From contig DASVDZ010000031.1 in the NCBI GenBank assembly GCA_036380835.1, positions 1 to 64,000 on the forward strand: DNA of 64,000 bases, written 5' to 3'. This stretch comes from DASQJL01 sp036380835 (GTDB taxonomy: Bacteria > Eisenbacteria > RBG-16-71-46 > SZUA-252). The notes beneath the pieces were generated by a model. That model worked only from the letters and a program-made list of their open reading frames with translations, was not told where the DNA came from and searched no databases. Shown piece by piece: positions 34,460-42,250 of the stretch (position 1 is its first letter; the number at the start of each line of letters is the position of its first letter). The position numbers and the translations under genes were made by a program.

Positions 34460-35071
34460 ATGGCGAAGCATGTGGTGAAGCCGCTTCCCTATGCCAACGA
34501 CGGGCTCAAGGGGATCGGCGCCAAGACGATGGAGATCCACCACGACAAGCTCTACGCGGGCTACGTGAACAAGCGGAACGAGATCGAGGAAGCGCTCGGA
34601 AAGGTCGACCGCAGCAAGGCGAACCAGATCTATTCCGAGATGCGCGGCCTCAAGGCCGAAGAGACCTTCGCCGCGAACGGACAGATCCTGCACGAGATCT
34701 ATTTCGCGGTCATGGGCGGCGACGGCCAGCAGAAGGGCGAGGTGATCGACAAGATCAAGGAGGACTTCGGCACGCTGGCGGCGTGGGAGGAGGACTTCAA
34801 GGCCTCCGCCATGTGCGCGCGCGGCTGGGTCGTCCTGGCGTACGACCCGACCGACGGGAAGCTCCACAACTTCATCGGCGACGCCCAGAACCAGGGGGGC
34901 GTCTGGGGCACGACGCCGGTCCTGAACTGCGACACGTACGAGCACTCCTACTTCATCGACTACGGCTCCGATCGGAAGGCCTACGTCGAGGCGTTCTTCC
35001 GCAACATCAACTGGGCCGAGGTCAACCGGCGCTACCTCGCGGCCGCCAACATGGCGATGGCCAAGAAGTAA
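34460..35071 (+). CDS. Superoxide dismutase, Fe/Mn family (divergent)
   Basis: A 203-residue enzyme that dismutes superoxide to oxygen and hydrogen peroxide. The four metal ligands align as His27, His78, Asp158 and His162. The ligand signature reads DTYEHSY instead of the usual DxWEHAY, and CARGW replaces the usual FGSGW. Gly at four residues before His78 and Gln in DAQNQGG resemble the Mn-type outer sphere rather than the Fe-type, so the metal is uncertain. No signal peptide, so probably cytoplasmic. The ATG has an AAGGAGA Shine-Dalgarno, and a strong terminator follows the stop, suggesting a single-gene transcript. Confidence 0.92.
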   Translation: MAKHVVKPLPYANDGLKGIGAKTMEIHHDKLYAGYVNKRNEIEEALGKVDRSKANQIYSEMRGLKAEETFAANGQILHEIYFAVMGGDGQQKGEVIDKIKEDFGTLAAWEEDFKASAMCARGWVVLAYDPTDGKLHNFIGDAQNQGGVWGTTPVLNCDTYEHSYFIDYGSDRKAYVEAFFRNINWAEVNRRYLAAANMAMAKK

Positions 35072-35092
35072 TCGACGGTCCGTTGCAGATCG

Positions 35093-35131
35093 GCGGGCGC
35101 CGGTGCACATTGCACGGCGCCCGCTTCGTTT
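35093..35131 (+). terminator. Intrinsic terminator after superoxide dismutase
   Basis: GCGGGCGCC (35093-35101) pairs with GGCGCCCGC (35116-35124), extended inward by GTGCA/TGCAC around a CAT loop with a one-base bulge, then TTCGTTT. Located 22 bp after the stop codon. Confidence 0.85.
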
Positions 35132-35210
35132 CCCACCCGCCACTGACCGCCGCAGGAATCAACCCCCCCAAGCCCAGCGACTTACGCCGCGCCGCCTCGT
35201 TTTCGCGCCG

Positions 35211-35226
35211 TGGCATGTCCCTTGCA
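35211..35226 (+). promoter_or_regulatory. Sigma-54 (RpoN) type -24/-12 promoter
   Basis: TGGCATGTCCCTTGCA matches the -24/-12 consensus TGGCAC-N5-TTGCA with one mismatch, and the invariant GG and GC are at the required spacing. The predicted start is near 35237, 70 nt upstream of the lipoprotein ATG and downstream of the sod terminator. Sigma-54 promoters need an enhancer-binding activator; none is encoded in the window. Confidence 0.72.
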
Positions 35227-35306
35227 CGACCACCCGCCCGGGTTTCACCGACTATTCCTGCCGAATCATGGACGCGATGGGGATCGCGGAGGCCAAGGAG
35301 ACCGAC

Positions 35307-35846
35307 ATGAAGACGTTCAAGTGGTTCGCGTTGGCGGCGCTGGCGGCGGTGGTCCTGCTCGGGATGGGCGGGTGCACCAGCACGTCGACCCGTTCGATTC
35401 TGACGGTGGAGAGCGTCAACGACGGCAAGGTCTTCTACAGCGACCTCGTCTCCGACAGCGGGCTGGTCGTCGCGGACGAGGCGAACGTGGTCTTCGGGAA
35501 CATCCAGAACGACGGCGGCGCCCCGCTCGCGCCGGGCTCGCCGTTTTCCGAGATCGTCGTGACCGGATATACGGTCACCTACGACAGCGGGATCTACGCG
35601 TCGGTGACCGGCGGCTTGACCGCGCGCGTCCCCTCCGGCGGCAACGCCACGGTCTCGATCGCGCTGAGCGACCTCGCCTCCAAGGCGGCCGTGCCGCTCA
35701 ACACCGCGGCCTCCACGACGGCCCGCATCAAGTTCACCGGCTTCGTGCTGACGAACGGCGGGAACAACGGAGACGGCGTGACGGCGCTCGCGAGCGTTCC
35801 GGTCGTGATCGCCAACTTCAAGGACTCGGATATCCCCGGAAACTAG
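35307..35846 (+). CDS. Small lipoprotein of unknown function
   Basis: A 179-residue protein with a lipoprotein signal: charged MKTFKW, hydrophobic core, then LLGMGGC with the lipidated Cys23 (a slightly atypical lipobox). The mature part is rich in Val, Thr, Ser and Gly with alternating hydrophobic residues, so it looks like an all-beta, Ig-like domain. I recognise no family. The ATG at 35307 has an AAGGAG Shine-Dalgarno; the open frame upstream is not needed. It stands alone between two terminators and behind a sigma-54-type promoter, so it is probably induced by a specific signal. Confidence 0.8.
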   Translation: MKTFKWFALAALAAVVLLGMGGCTSTSTRSILTVESVNDGKVFYSDLVSDSGLVVADEANVVFGNIQNDGGAPLAPGSPFSEIVVTGYTVTYDSGIYASVTGGLTARVPSGGNATVSIALSDLASKAAVPLNTAASTTARIKFTGFVLTNGGNNGDGVTALASVPVVIANFKDSDIPGN

Positions 35847-35877
35847 GCGCGTCTCCGAGGAAGCGTCGCGATCCCCG

Positions 35878-35907
35878 CGGCCCGGGCCCCACGGCTCGGG
35901 CCGTTTT
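35878..35907 (+). terminator. Intrinsic terminator after the small lipoprotein
   Basis: CGGCCCGGGCC (35878-35888) pairs with GGCTCGGGCCG (35893-35903) over 11 bp with one G-U, a CCAC loop, then TTTT. It ends the plus-strand unit just before the convergent three-Cys gene. Confidence 0.85.
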
Positions 35908-35931
35908 CGTCGGGCGCCGATCGAGGCGGGA

Positions 35932-36462
35932 TCACTTCGCCCGGACGGCGGCCGGCTGGGCGGTCCCCTGGTGGGGCACCACCTTGACGATCACGATGCC
36001 CCAGGCGTCCGAGCGGTGGAAGACGCGCCCGGTGACGTCCACCTTCTTGTGGATGTACGGAAGGAGCGGCGCGTTGGGGTTCTGGTTGGGCAGCTCGCCC
36101 GCGACGAAATAGATCCGGTCCTGGACGCGGTCGTAGACCGCGAGCGTCTGGCCCGAACGGGCGCAGTCGACCGCGCACTGATAGTGGCCCGGTCCGATCG
36201 ACTTCTCCCCCGCCTCGAGGAAACAGGCGGGATCCATCACCTCTCCGACGATCGTCTTGTACTCGCCCCGATCGGGAAGCGCCTTCGACGCCTCGCCCAT
36301 CGATCCCATGTCGTGGTGCTGGTGCTCCGCGGCGCCGGCGGACGGGGGCTTGACCGCGGCCGGGGACCCTTCGTCCGAGCGCGCCCGCGGCGCGTGGAGG
36401 CCGATCAGGGCGACGACGAGCAGGAGGCCCGCCAGGAGGCCGGCGTTCTGGATGCGTTTCAT
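35932..36462 (-). CDS. Secreted three-cysteine protein with His/Met-rich segment
   Basis: A 176-residue protein with a signal peptide (residues 1-29). A short His/Met-rich stretch (HQHHDMGSM, residues 47-55) is followed by a domain containing KTIVGEVMDPAC (Cys80), CAVDCARSGQTLA (Cys96 and Cys100) and VDVTGRVFHR..AWGIVIVKV. The domain is shared with the next gene. I do not recognise a named family. The three conserved cysteines and the His/Met cluster suggest metal (copper-like) or heme binding in the periplasm; this is inference. The ATG at 36462 has GAGGA upstream. It follows its paralogue by 34 bp, probably as one operon. Confidence 0.75.
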   Translation of the reverse strand: MKRIQNAGLLAGLLLVVALIGLHAPRARSDEGSPAAVKPPSAGAAEHQHHDMGSMGEASKALPDRGEYKTIVGEVMDPACFLEAGEKSIGPGHYQCAVDCARSGQTLAVYDRVQDRIYFVAGELPNQNPNAPLLPYIHKKVDVTGRVFHRSDAWGIVIVKVVPHQGTAQPAAVRAK

Positions 36463-36496
36463 TTGGAGTTCCTCCGCGCGGCCGGCTTCGACGGGC

Positions 36497-36907
36497 CTAC
36501 TTGGCGTCCCTTCCGGCGGGCTGGATCGACGTGACCTGGATTCCCCACGCCCCGTTCCGCGTGTAGACCTTCCCCGTGACGGCCACGTTCTGGGCGACGA
36601 AATCGAGAACCCCCTTGTTGGGATCCTCGCCCGGCTTCTCGCTCGCCAGGATGTAGAGCCGGTTCGTCTTCTTCTCGAGGATCGCCAGCGTCTGGCCCGC
36701 CTTGGCGCACGCGATCGCGCATTCCTTGTGCGTTTCCCCGTGCGCGCCGTTGATGATCCAACACGCGGGATCGACCACCTCGCCCACGATGGTCTTCGTG
36801 CCGGTCGCCGGAGGCGCCGCGACGGCGTGCCCCGCGGCCAGGGCGAGCGCCCCGATGATCGACGCGAGCAGGAGCGCGCCCGCGAGCCCAGTCTTGGTGA
36901 TTCGCAT
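36497..36907 (-). CDS. Secreted three-cysteine protein, paralogue of the neighbouring gene
   Basis: A 136-residue protein with a signal peptide ending AVAA at about residue 31. The mature domain matches the next gene: KTIVGEVVDPAC (Cys49), ECAIACAKAGQTLA (Cys63 and Cys67) and VAVTGKVYTRNGAWGIQV, with His56 and His60 between the cysteines. It lacks the His/Met-rich segment of its paralogue. ATG 36907 has a GGGAGGA Shine-Dalgarno. Function unknown; candidates are a metal-binding or redox periplasmic protein. The tandem pair suggests two forms of one module that may act together. Confidence 0.75.
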   Translation of the reverse strand: MRITKTGLAGALLLASIIGALALAAGHAVAAPPATGTKTIVGEVVDPACWIINGAHGETHKECAIACAKAGQTLAILEKKTNRLYILASEKPGEDPNKGVLDFVAQNVAVTGKVYTRNGAWGIQVTSIQPAGRDAK

Positions 36908-37032
36908 TCGTTTCCTCCCTGTGAGACAGACACGACGCGGCGGAACGGCGGTATTCCTCAAGCGTATCAAAGGGGGCATACCCCTGCAAGGATGGGGGGT
37001 TCCGGCGACGCGCGGCGCGGCCCGACGCGCCC

Positions 37033-38190
37033 TCAGCCTCCCGATCGCTCGATGGCGCCGTATTGACGGGCCATGACGCCTTCCGCGGGCTTGTTCTGGG
37101 GCGTGTAGCCGGTGTTCCTCGCGGGGTCGGAGCGCGCCATGTCGGGGAACCACTTCCAGAAGAAGATGCCGCGGATCCACGCGTTCGCGCGGGCGCACCG
37201 GAGGAGGGATTCGTAGCAGCGCGCCTGCGTCCCCGGGGACGGGTTCCCCCGCAGGTCCCACTCCCAGGGGCGGGACGCGGCGGTGTCGAGACTGTGGTAG
37301 CCCGCCTCGGTGAGGACGACCGGCTTCCCGAGCCGCCGCGAGAGCGCCTCCAGCCGAGCCAGCGGGCCGCGCCATCCGGCGCAGAGCACCTCCACCGAAG
37401 GATCGACGCGATCGCTGAGCGGGTAGTACGCCTGGACTCCGATCCAGTCGAGCGCGTCCCAGAACCGGATCCGGTCCACCTCCCCGCTCCAGTTCGCGCA
37501 GTAGACGAGCGCTCCGTGGTAGCGCGCGCGGACCCGGGCGATCACGGCGCGCCACTCCCGCTCCCGCCGGGTCGTCCCTTCCAGCTCGGTGCCGATCGCG
37601 AGCGCCTCGATGCCGTTTCGTTCCGCGAGATCCGCGTAGTGGAGGATGAAGGTCTCGTAGCCCTGGAACCACTTCGCCCAGTCGGCCTCGCTCTTCATCG
37701 CGATCGCCCCGACCCACCCGGCGTGCGTCCAGACGTGGGGCTTCAGGAGCACGCGGATTCCCCGGGCGTGGGCGAGGCGCGTCGTCTCGATCAGCCCGGC
37801 GTCGCTCTCGCCCCAGAATCCGAAGGAGCCCGTCGAGAGGCGAATGGCCGGCTCGTCGAGCCGGCGCTGCCAGCCGAAGGGGGTCTGGGAGATCCAGGAG
37901 ACGTGGTCCCGGAGGAGCGGATCGAGATGGGCCGGGCCGATGCGGCCTCCCGCGACCCAGCAGACGCCGCGCATGAATCGGGCGGTCGTCGCGGCGCGGG
38001 GACCCCTCGCGCCGGCCGCTCCGGGCACGAGAACGAGCGCCGCGAGCGCCGCGAGCGCCGTCGCCGCCGCGGCGGCGGCCGAGGCGGTCCGAGGGACGAG
38101 GCCGCGCGCGGGAGCGAGCGCCTTTTTGCTACACTCGCGTCGTCCCGTCCGAAACGCGTATCCGGAGAAGGTCCATGCCCAAGGCGTCAC
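37033..38190 (-). CDS. GH113-like glycoside hydrolase (TIM-barrel), exported
   Basis: A 385-residue open frame. The barrel region (from MRGVCWVAGG, about residue 72) carries LLKPHVWTHAGWVG, ALAIGTELEGTT (putative acid/base Glu after strand 4), DWIGVQAYYPLSD, and VLTEAGYHS (putative nucleophile Glu), ending with GIFFWKWFPD. This arrangement resembles the GH113 mannanase-type clan A barrel. An Ala-rich hydrophobic signal (about 35-60) precedes the domain. The only upstream start is a GTG at 38190, which overlaps the divergent aminotransferase by 16 bp, so the start is uncertain. The substrate is unknown; beta-mannan is a guess from the family. Confidence 0.75.
   Translation of the reverse strand: MTPWAWTFSGYAFRTGRRECSKKALAPARGLVPRTASAAAAAATALAALAALVLVPGAAGARGPRAATTARFMRGVCWVAGGRIGPAHLDPLLRDHVSWISQTPFGWQRRLDEPAIRLSTGSFGFWGESDAGLIETTRLAHARGIRVLLKPHVWTHAGWVGAIAMKSEADWAKWFQGYETFILHYADLAERNGIEALAIGTELEGTTRREREWRAVIARVRARYHGALVYCANWSGEVDRIRFWDALDWIGVQAYYPLSDRVDPSVEVLCAGWRGPLARLEALSRRLGKPVVLTEAGYHSLDTAASRPWEWDLRGNPSPGTQARCYESLLRCARANAWIRGIFFWKWFPDMARSDPARNTGYTPQNKPAEGVMARQYGAIERSGG
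38127..38135 (+). promoter_or_regulatory. Candidate extended -10 promoter for the class I aminotransferase
   Basis: TGCTACACT is an extended -10 (TGn plus TACACT, 4 of 6), preceded by a T-run. It lies 39 bp upstream of the ATG. No good -35 is visible, as is common for extended -10 promoters. Confidence 0.45.
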
Positions 38191-39455
38191 GTCGTTCCGA
38201 GCTTATACCGTTTTCTCCCATCCGCACCATGTTCCGCATGGCGGACGAGCTGGAGCGGGCCGGCGGCGGCCCGGTCTACCGGCTCCACGTCGGCGATCCC
38301 GATTTCACGCCGCCCGAAGCGGTCCTCGAAGGCACCATCGCGGCCCTCCGCGGCGGCAAGACCCACTACGCGCCGAGCGCCGGCGTCCAGGACCTGAGAA
38401 CAGCCGTCGCGGAGAAGGCGCGCTCGCGAAACGGCATCGCCGCGACCACGGAGCACGTGGTGATCACGCCGGGCTCCACGCAGGCGCTCTTCGCGGTGAT
38501 GGAGCTGATGTTCGGTCCGGGGGAGGAGATGCTCCTCCCGGAGATCTATTGGCCGAACTACGTCCAGCAGGTCCTCCTGATCGGAGGAAAGCCGGTCTTC
38601 TATCCCCTCGGGGCCGGGTATCAACCCGACCTCGGCGCGGCGCGGCGCGTCGGCTCGGCGTCCGCCCGCGGCATCCTCATCAACAGTCCGAGCAATCCGA
38701 CCGGCGCCGTGTTTCCCGAGGCGTCCCTGAGGACCCTCTACCAGATCGCGCGAGAGCGGGACCTCTGGATCCTGAGCGACGAGGCCTACGAGGACTTCGT
38801 CTTCGGCGGCGCGCACGTCTCGCCGGCCTCGTTCGAGCGGGACCTGCCCGAGTCCGAACGGCGCGTCTTCACGCTCTTCACGTTCTCGAAGTCGTACGCG
38901 ATGACGGGGCTTCGGCTCGGCGCGGTGATCACGCCGTCGCTTCGCGCGGCGACCCTCCTCCGGAAGGTGCAGGAGCCGCTCGTGGCGAGCGCCGCCATGC
39001 CGACCCAGCTCGGAGCGCTTCCCGCCCTCCGTGAGAGCGAGCGCGCGGGCGTGGCCCGCATGCGCGAGGTCTACCGCCGCCGTCGCGATCTCGCGCTCGA
39101 GCTCCTGCGGCCCGCGGGCCTCGCGGACTACGTCCCGGAGGGGGCCTTCTACATCATGGCCGACGTCTCGTCAACCGGGATGACCGGCGACCAATTCGCC
39201 GAGGCGCTGCTCCGCGAGGAGCGGGTCGCCGTGGCGCCCGGCGCCGGCTTCGCGCTCGAGCCCGAGTTCCTTCCCGATGGAACGCCGCGGGCCGAGCCGA
39301 GCCCGAGCGGCATGCCCGACTACCCCACGAATCCCAAGGCGCTCCAGCGCGTCCGGATCGCGTTCTGCGTCTCGGACGAGGAGCTAAGGGAGGGCCTCAC
39401 TCGGATGGTGCGGTTCGTGGAACGAAATCGGGCCGCGACCGTCCCCGGCGGCTGA
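38175..39455 (+). CDS. Class I/II PLP-dependent aminotransferase
   Basis: A 426-residue fold-type I enzyme. The PLP lysine lies in TFSKSYAMTGLRLG; INSPSNPTGAVFP and LSDEAYEDFVFGG (PLP Asp and Tyr) are standard. The substrate-domain start YRLHVGDPDFTPPEAV resembles aspartate/aromatic aminotransferases. The ATG at 38175 has a strong GGAGAAGG Shine-Dalgarno. Since the downstream operon on the other strand degrades 4-hydroxyphenylpyruvate, a tyrosine-transaminating role is possible, but sequence alone does not show it. Residues 366-392 form a Pro/Glu-rich insertion (FLPDGTPRAEPSPSG) absent from most relatives. Confidence 0.9.
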   Translation: MPKASRRSELIPFSPIRTMFRMADELERAGGGPVYRLHVGDPDFTPPEAVLEGTIAALRGGKTHYAPSAGVQDLRTAVAEKARSRNGIAATTEHVVITPGSTQALFAVMELMFGPGEEMLLPEIYWPNYVQQVLLIGGKPVFYPLGAGYQPDLGAARRVGSASARGILINSPSNPTGAVFPEASLRTLYQIARERDLWILSDEAYEDFVFGGAHVSPASFERDLPESERRVFTLFTFSKSYAMTGLRLGAVITPSLRAATLLRKVQEPLVASAAMPTQLGALPALRESERAGVARMREVYRRRRDLALELLRPAGLADYVPEGAFYIMADVSSTGMTGDQFAEALLREERVAVAPGAGFALEPEFLPDGTPRAEPSPSGMPDYPTNPKALQRVRIAFCVSDEELREGLTRMVRFVERNRAATVPGG

Positions 39456-39497
39456 CCCCGGGGGGGGTCTCACGAACGAGAGAGGAGGGGCCGCGCC

Positions 39498-40301
39498 TCA
39501 GCGCGCGGGGGGCGGCCCCGCGCCCGCGCCGCCGCGCGCGAGGAGCGAGAGCGCCTCGTCGTGCACGCGCCCGTTCGACGTGACGAGGTGGCCCGCGCCC
39601 AGGCCCCGCTCCCCGGTGACCGACGTGGCGCGCCCGCCCGCCTCCTCCACCAGGAGGATCAGCGGCGCCACGTCCCACGGCTTCACCCGCGGGTCGTAGG
39701 CCAGCTCGCCCGCGCCTTCGGCGACGAGCACGTGCTGGTAGAAGTCGCCGAACCCGCGCGTCCGATCGGCGCTCGAGAAGAGGGCGGACCAGCCGCCGCC
39801 GAGGGTGGCGCCCGACGCGTCCTTGAGGCCGCCGTGGAGGAGCTGCGCGTCACGAAGCGAGCCGACGGCCGAGACGTGGAGGCGCCGGTCGCCGCGGAAG
39901 GCGCCGCGCCCGCGAGCCGCGTGCCACCGGGTCCCGAGCGCCGGCGCCGAGACGACGCCCGCGATCACCTCGCCCGATTCCTCGATCGCGAGCAGGGTGG
40001 CGAAGATCGGGATCCCGCGCATGAAATTCTTCGTGGCGTCGATCGGGTCGAGGATCAACCGCGTTTCCGACGAGCCTTCGAGCGCTCCCTCCTCCTCGCC
40101 GAGGATGCCGAAGTGCGGGTAGTGGCTCCGCGTCCTTCGCCGCACCATCGCTTCGATCTCGCGATCCGCCTCGGTCACGGGCGAGGCGTCGGCCTTCCGT
40201 TCGACCCGCAGCCCGGAGGAGCGGAAGTGGCGAAGCGCGATCGAGTCGGCCTCGTCGGCGAGCTGGTGCAGGAACTCGAGGCGCCGCTCGGGCGTGTTCA
40301 C
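39498..40301 (-). CDS. hisN: Inositol monophosphatase-family phosphatase (histidinol-phosphatase-like)
   Basis: A 267-residue Mg-dependent phosphatase. Metal-site motifs are GILGEEEG, LDPIDATKNF and VKPWDVAPLILLVEEAGG. The N-terminal pattern ADSIALRHFRSSGLRVERKADASPVTEADREIE is that of the HisN branch, which dephosphorylates histidinol phosphate; inositol or nucleotide phosphates are alternatives. The canonical DPIDGTKNF has Ala in place of Gly. Start: GTG at 40301, 68 bp after the flavin reductase stop. No other his gene is in the window, so the histidine role is uncertain. Confidence 0.85.
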   Translation of the reverse strand: MNTPERRLEFLHQLADEADSIALRHFRSSGLRVERKADASPVTEADREIEAMVRRRTRSHYPHFGILGEEEGALEGSSETRLILDPIDATKNFMRGIPIFATLLAIEESGEVIAGVVSAPALGTRWHAARGRGAFRGDRRLHVSAVGSLRDAQLLHGGLKDASGATLGGGWSALFSSADRTRGFGDFYQHVLVAEGAGELAYDPRVKPWDVAPLILLVEEAGGRATSVTGERGLGAGHLVTSNGRVHDEALSLLARGGAGAGPPPAR

Positions 40302-40369
40302 GCGCGGCGCCGCCACTCGGGGCGGGAGGCCGGCGCTTCGGGCGTCGCGGACAGGGGGTCCTCCTCGAG

Positions 40370-41014
40370 CTACCGGGTCGGCGCCGGCGGGCGGGCCATC
40401 GCGAACACCGATTCGGCGGTCACCCGCGTGTAGTTCGGTCCGCCGAGGCGCGCGATCGCGTCGATCGCCGTCGAGTCGACCCGGCCCTTCTCGTTCAGGA
40501 GCGACTCGAGGACGTGGAAGTAGAGCACCTCGCCGATCACGTAGTGCGCGTGGTAGGGGCCCTCGCCGTGCTCCACGATCGTGTAGAGGCGGCACTCCAT
40601 GGCGATCGGGCAGCCTTCGGCGCGCCACGGCTTCACCTTGACGCTCGGCGCCTTCACGATCCCCGCGCGCTCGAACTCGTCCACCTCGGGCGGGAACTCC
40701 GCCGAGGTCTCGTTCATCTTCTCGCGGAGCGCCCAGGGCACGATGTGGATCACGTACTCGCCCGTCTCGCGCACGTTGCGGAGCGTGTCCTTGTCGCGCA
40801 GCGATCCGCTCGTCACGGGCATGAAGGCGACCGAGGGCGGGTTGGCGCCCCCGGCGTTGAAGAACGAGAAGGGCGCGAGATTGGGGACGCCGGTCTTCGA
40901 CAGGGACGAGACGAACGCGATCGGGCGCGGCACGACGCAGCCGGTCAGGAGCGCGTAGCGATCGGCGGGCGAGAGCGAGGCCGGCTCGATCCCCCGCAGG
41001 GCGGGCGCGCTCAA
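40370..41014 (-). CDS. Flavin reductase-like domain (FMN-binding split barrel) protein
   Basis: A 214-residue protein. The segment CVVPRPIAFVSSLSKTGVPNLAPFSFFN is the hallmark of the flavin reductase-like family, followed by DTLRNVRETGEYVIHIV and an HAHYVIGEVLYFHV strand. These proteins bind FMN and often supply reduced flavin to oxygenases, but many have other roles. It starts with a TTG at 41014 and lies 28 bp downstream of hmgA in the tyrosine degradation operon, so it is probably cotranscribed. Its part in the pathway is not obvious. Confidence 0.88.
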   Translation of the reverse strand: MSAPALRGIEPASLSPADRYALLTGCVVPRPIAFVSSLSKTGVPNLAPFSFFNAGGANPPSVAFMPVTSGSLRDKDTLRNVRETGEYVIHIVPWALREKMNETSAEFPPEVDEFERAGIVKAPSVKVKPWRAEGCPIAMECRLYTIVEHGEGPYHAHYVIGEVLYFHVLESLLNEKGRVDSTAIDAIARLGGPNYTRVTAESVFAMARPPAPTR

Positions 41015-41042
41015 CGCGGCCGCCGCCCGGGAGGGCGTGCGT

Positions 41043-42233
41043 TCAACCGGTCGCCCCCTCTCCCGTGAACCGCCCCGAGGGGTCGAGCCAGGAGTAGGGA
41101 TACGCCTTGTCGTCGTAGGGCTCCGCCTCGGTCGTGACGTTCAGGGGGTGGAACGTGTCGAGCATCACCGCCAGCTCTTCGGTCTTCGTCGCGCCGAGCG
41201 ACGCCTCGGTCGCCCCGGGGTGCGGTCCGTGGGGAATGCCCGACGGATGGAGCGTGAACGAGCCGACCTCGATGCCGCGGCGGCTCATGAAGTTCCCGTT
41301 CACGTAGTAGAGCACCTCGTCCGAGTCGATGTTCGAATGGTTGTACGGCACGGGCACCGCCAGCGGATGGTAGTCGTACATCCGCGGTACGAACGAGCAG
41401 ACGACGAAATTCCGCCCCTCGAAGCACTGATGCGTCGGGGGCGGCATGTGGATCCGACCCGTGATCGGCTCGAAGTCCTCGATGTTGAAGACGTAGGGAT
41501 AGAGGAATCCGTCCCAGCCGACGACGTCGAGCGGATGGAACTGGAACTCGTAGGCGGTGATCTGGTCCCGGGCCTTGATCCGCACCTCGAACTTCCCCGA
41601 CTCGGTGAACGTCTCGAGGCGCTCCGGCCGGCGGATGTCCCGCTCGGACATCGGCGCGTGCTCGAGAAGCTGGCCGTACTCGTTCCGGTACCGCTTGGGC
41701 GTCTCGATCGAGGAGGCCGATTCGATCACGAGGTAGCGCTGCGCCCCCGTGTCGGGCTGGAACCGGTACGTCGTGCCGCGCGGGATCACCACGTAGTCGC
41801 CGGGGCGGTAGGGGAGCTCCCCGAAGATCGTCTGGATGCGGCCCGTCCCCTCGTGGACGAAATAGAGGTCGTCCCCCTGTCCGTTCCGGTAGAAGTACTC
41901 CATCGTCCGGTCGGGCACGGCGATCGCCATGGAAACGTCGTCGTTCTTGAGGAGGACGACGCGCCCCGTGACCGGATCGCCGCTCCGCTGGAGCCCCTTG
42001 GTCTTGAAATGGTAGTGGCGGAGCCCCTGCTCCTTCGCGAGCGTGACGGAACAGTCCTGGATCTTCCGGATCTCCTTGGCCTGCGTCGGCATGTTGTGGT
42101 GGTAGATCAGGGACGACCGACCCGAGAAGCCGCGCGAGCCCATGAGCTGCTCCGTGTAGAGCTTCCCGTCGGGGCGGCGGAACTGCGTGTGGCGCTTGTG
42201 CGGAATCTGTCCGAGGGAATAGTACGTGGGCAT
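41043..42233 (-). CDS. hmgA: Homogentisate 1,2-dioxygenase
   Basis: A 396-residue iron enzyme that opens the homogentisate ring to maleylacetoacetate. The cupin core has the expected metal region YNHSNIDSDEVLYYVNG (Glu ligand) and HPSGIPHGPHPG (His ligands), with VHEGTGRIQTIFGELPYRPGDYVVIPRGTTY in the N-terminal cupin. It is a little shorter than the human enzyme but normal for the compact bacterial branch. ATG 42233 follows GAGAGG. Third gene of the hpd-fah-hmgA operon, 17 bp after fah. Confidence 0.95.
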   Translation of the reverse strand: MPTYYSLGQIPHKRHTQFRRPDGKLYTEQLMGSRGFSGRSSLIYHHNMPTQAKEIRKIQDCSVTLAKEQGLRHYHFKTKGLQRSGDPVTGRVVLLKNDDVSMAIAVPDRTMEYFYRNGQGDDLYFVHEGTGRIQTIFGELPYRPGDYVVIPRGTTYRFQPDTGAQRYLVIESASSIETPKRYRNEYGQLLEHAPMSERDIRRPERLETFTESGKFEVRIKARDQITAYEFQFHPLDVVGWDGFLYPYVFNIEDFEPITGRIHMPPPTHQCFEGRNFVVCSFVPRMYDYHPLAVPVPYNHSNIDSDEVLYYVNGNFMSRRGIEVGSFTLHPSGIPHGPHPGATEASLGATKTEELAVMLDTFHPLNVTTEAEPYDDKAYPYSWLDPSGRFTGEGATG

Positions 42234-42250
42234 GACGTTACCTCTCGCGG

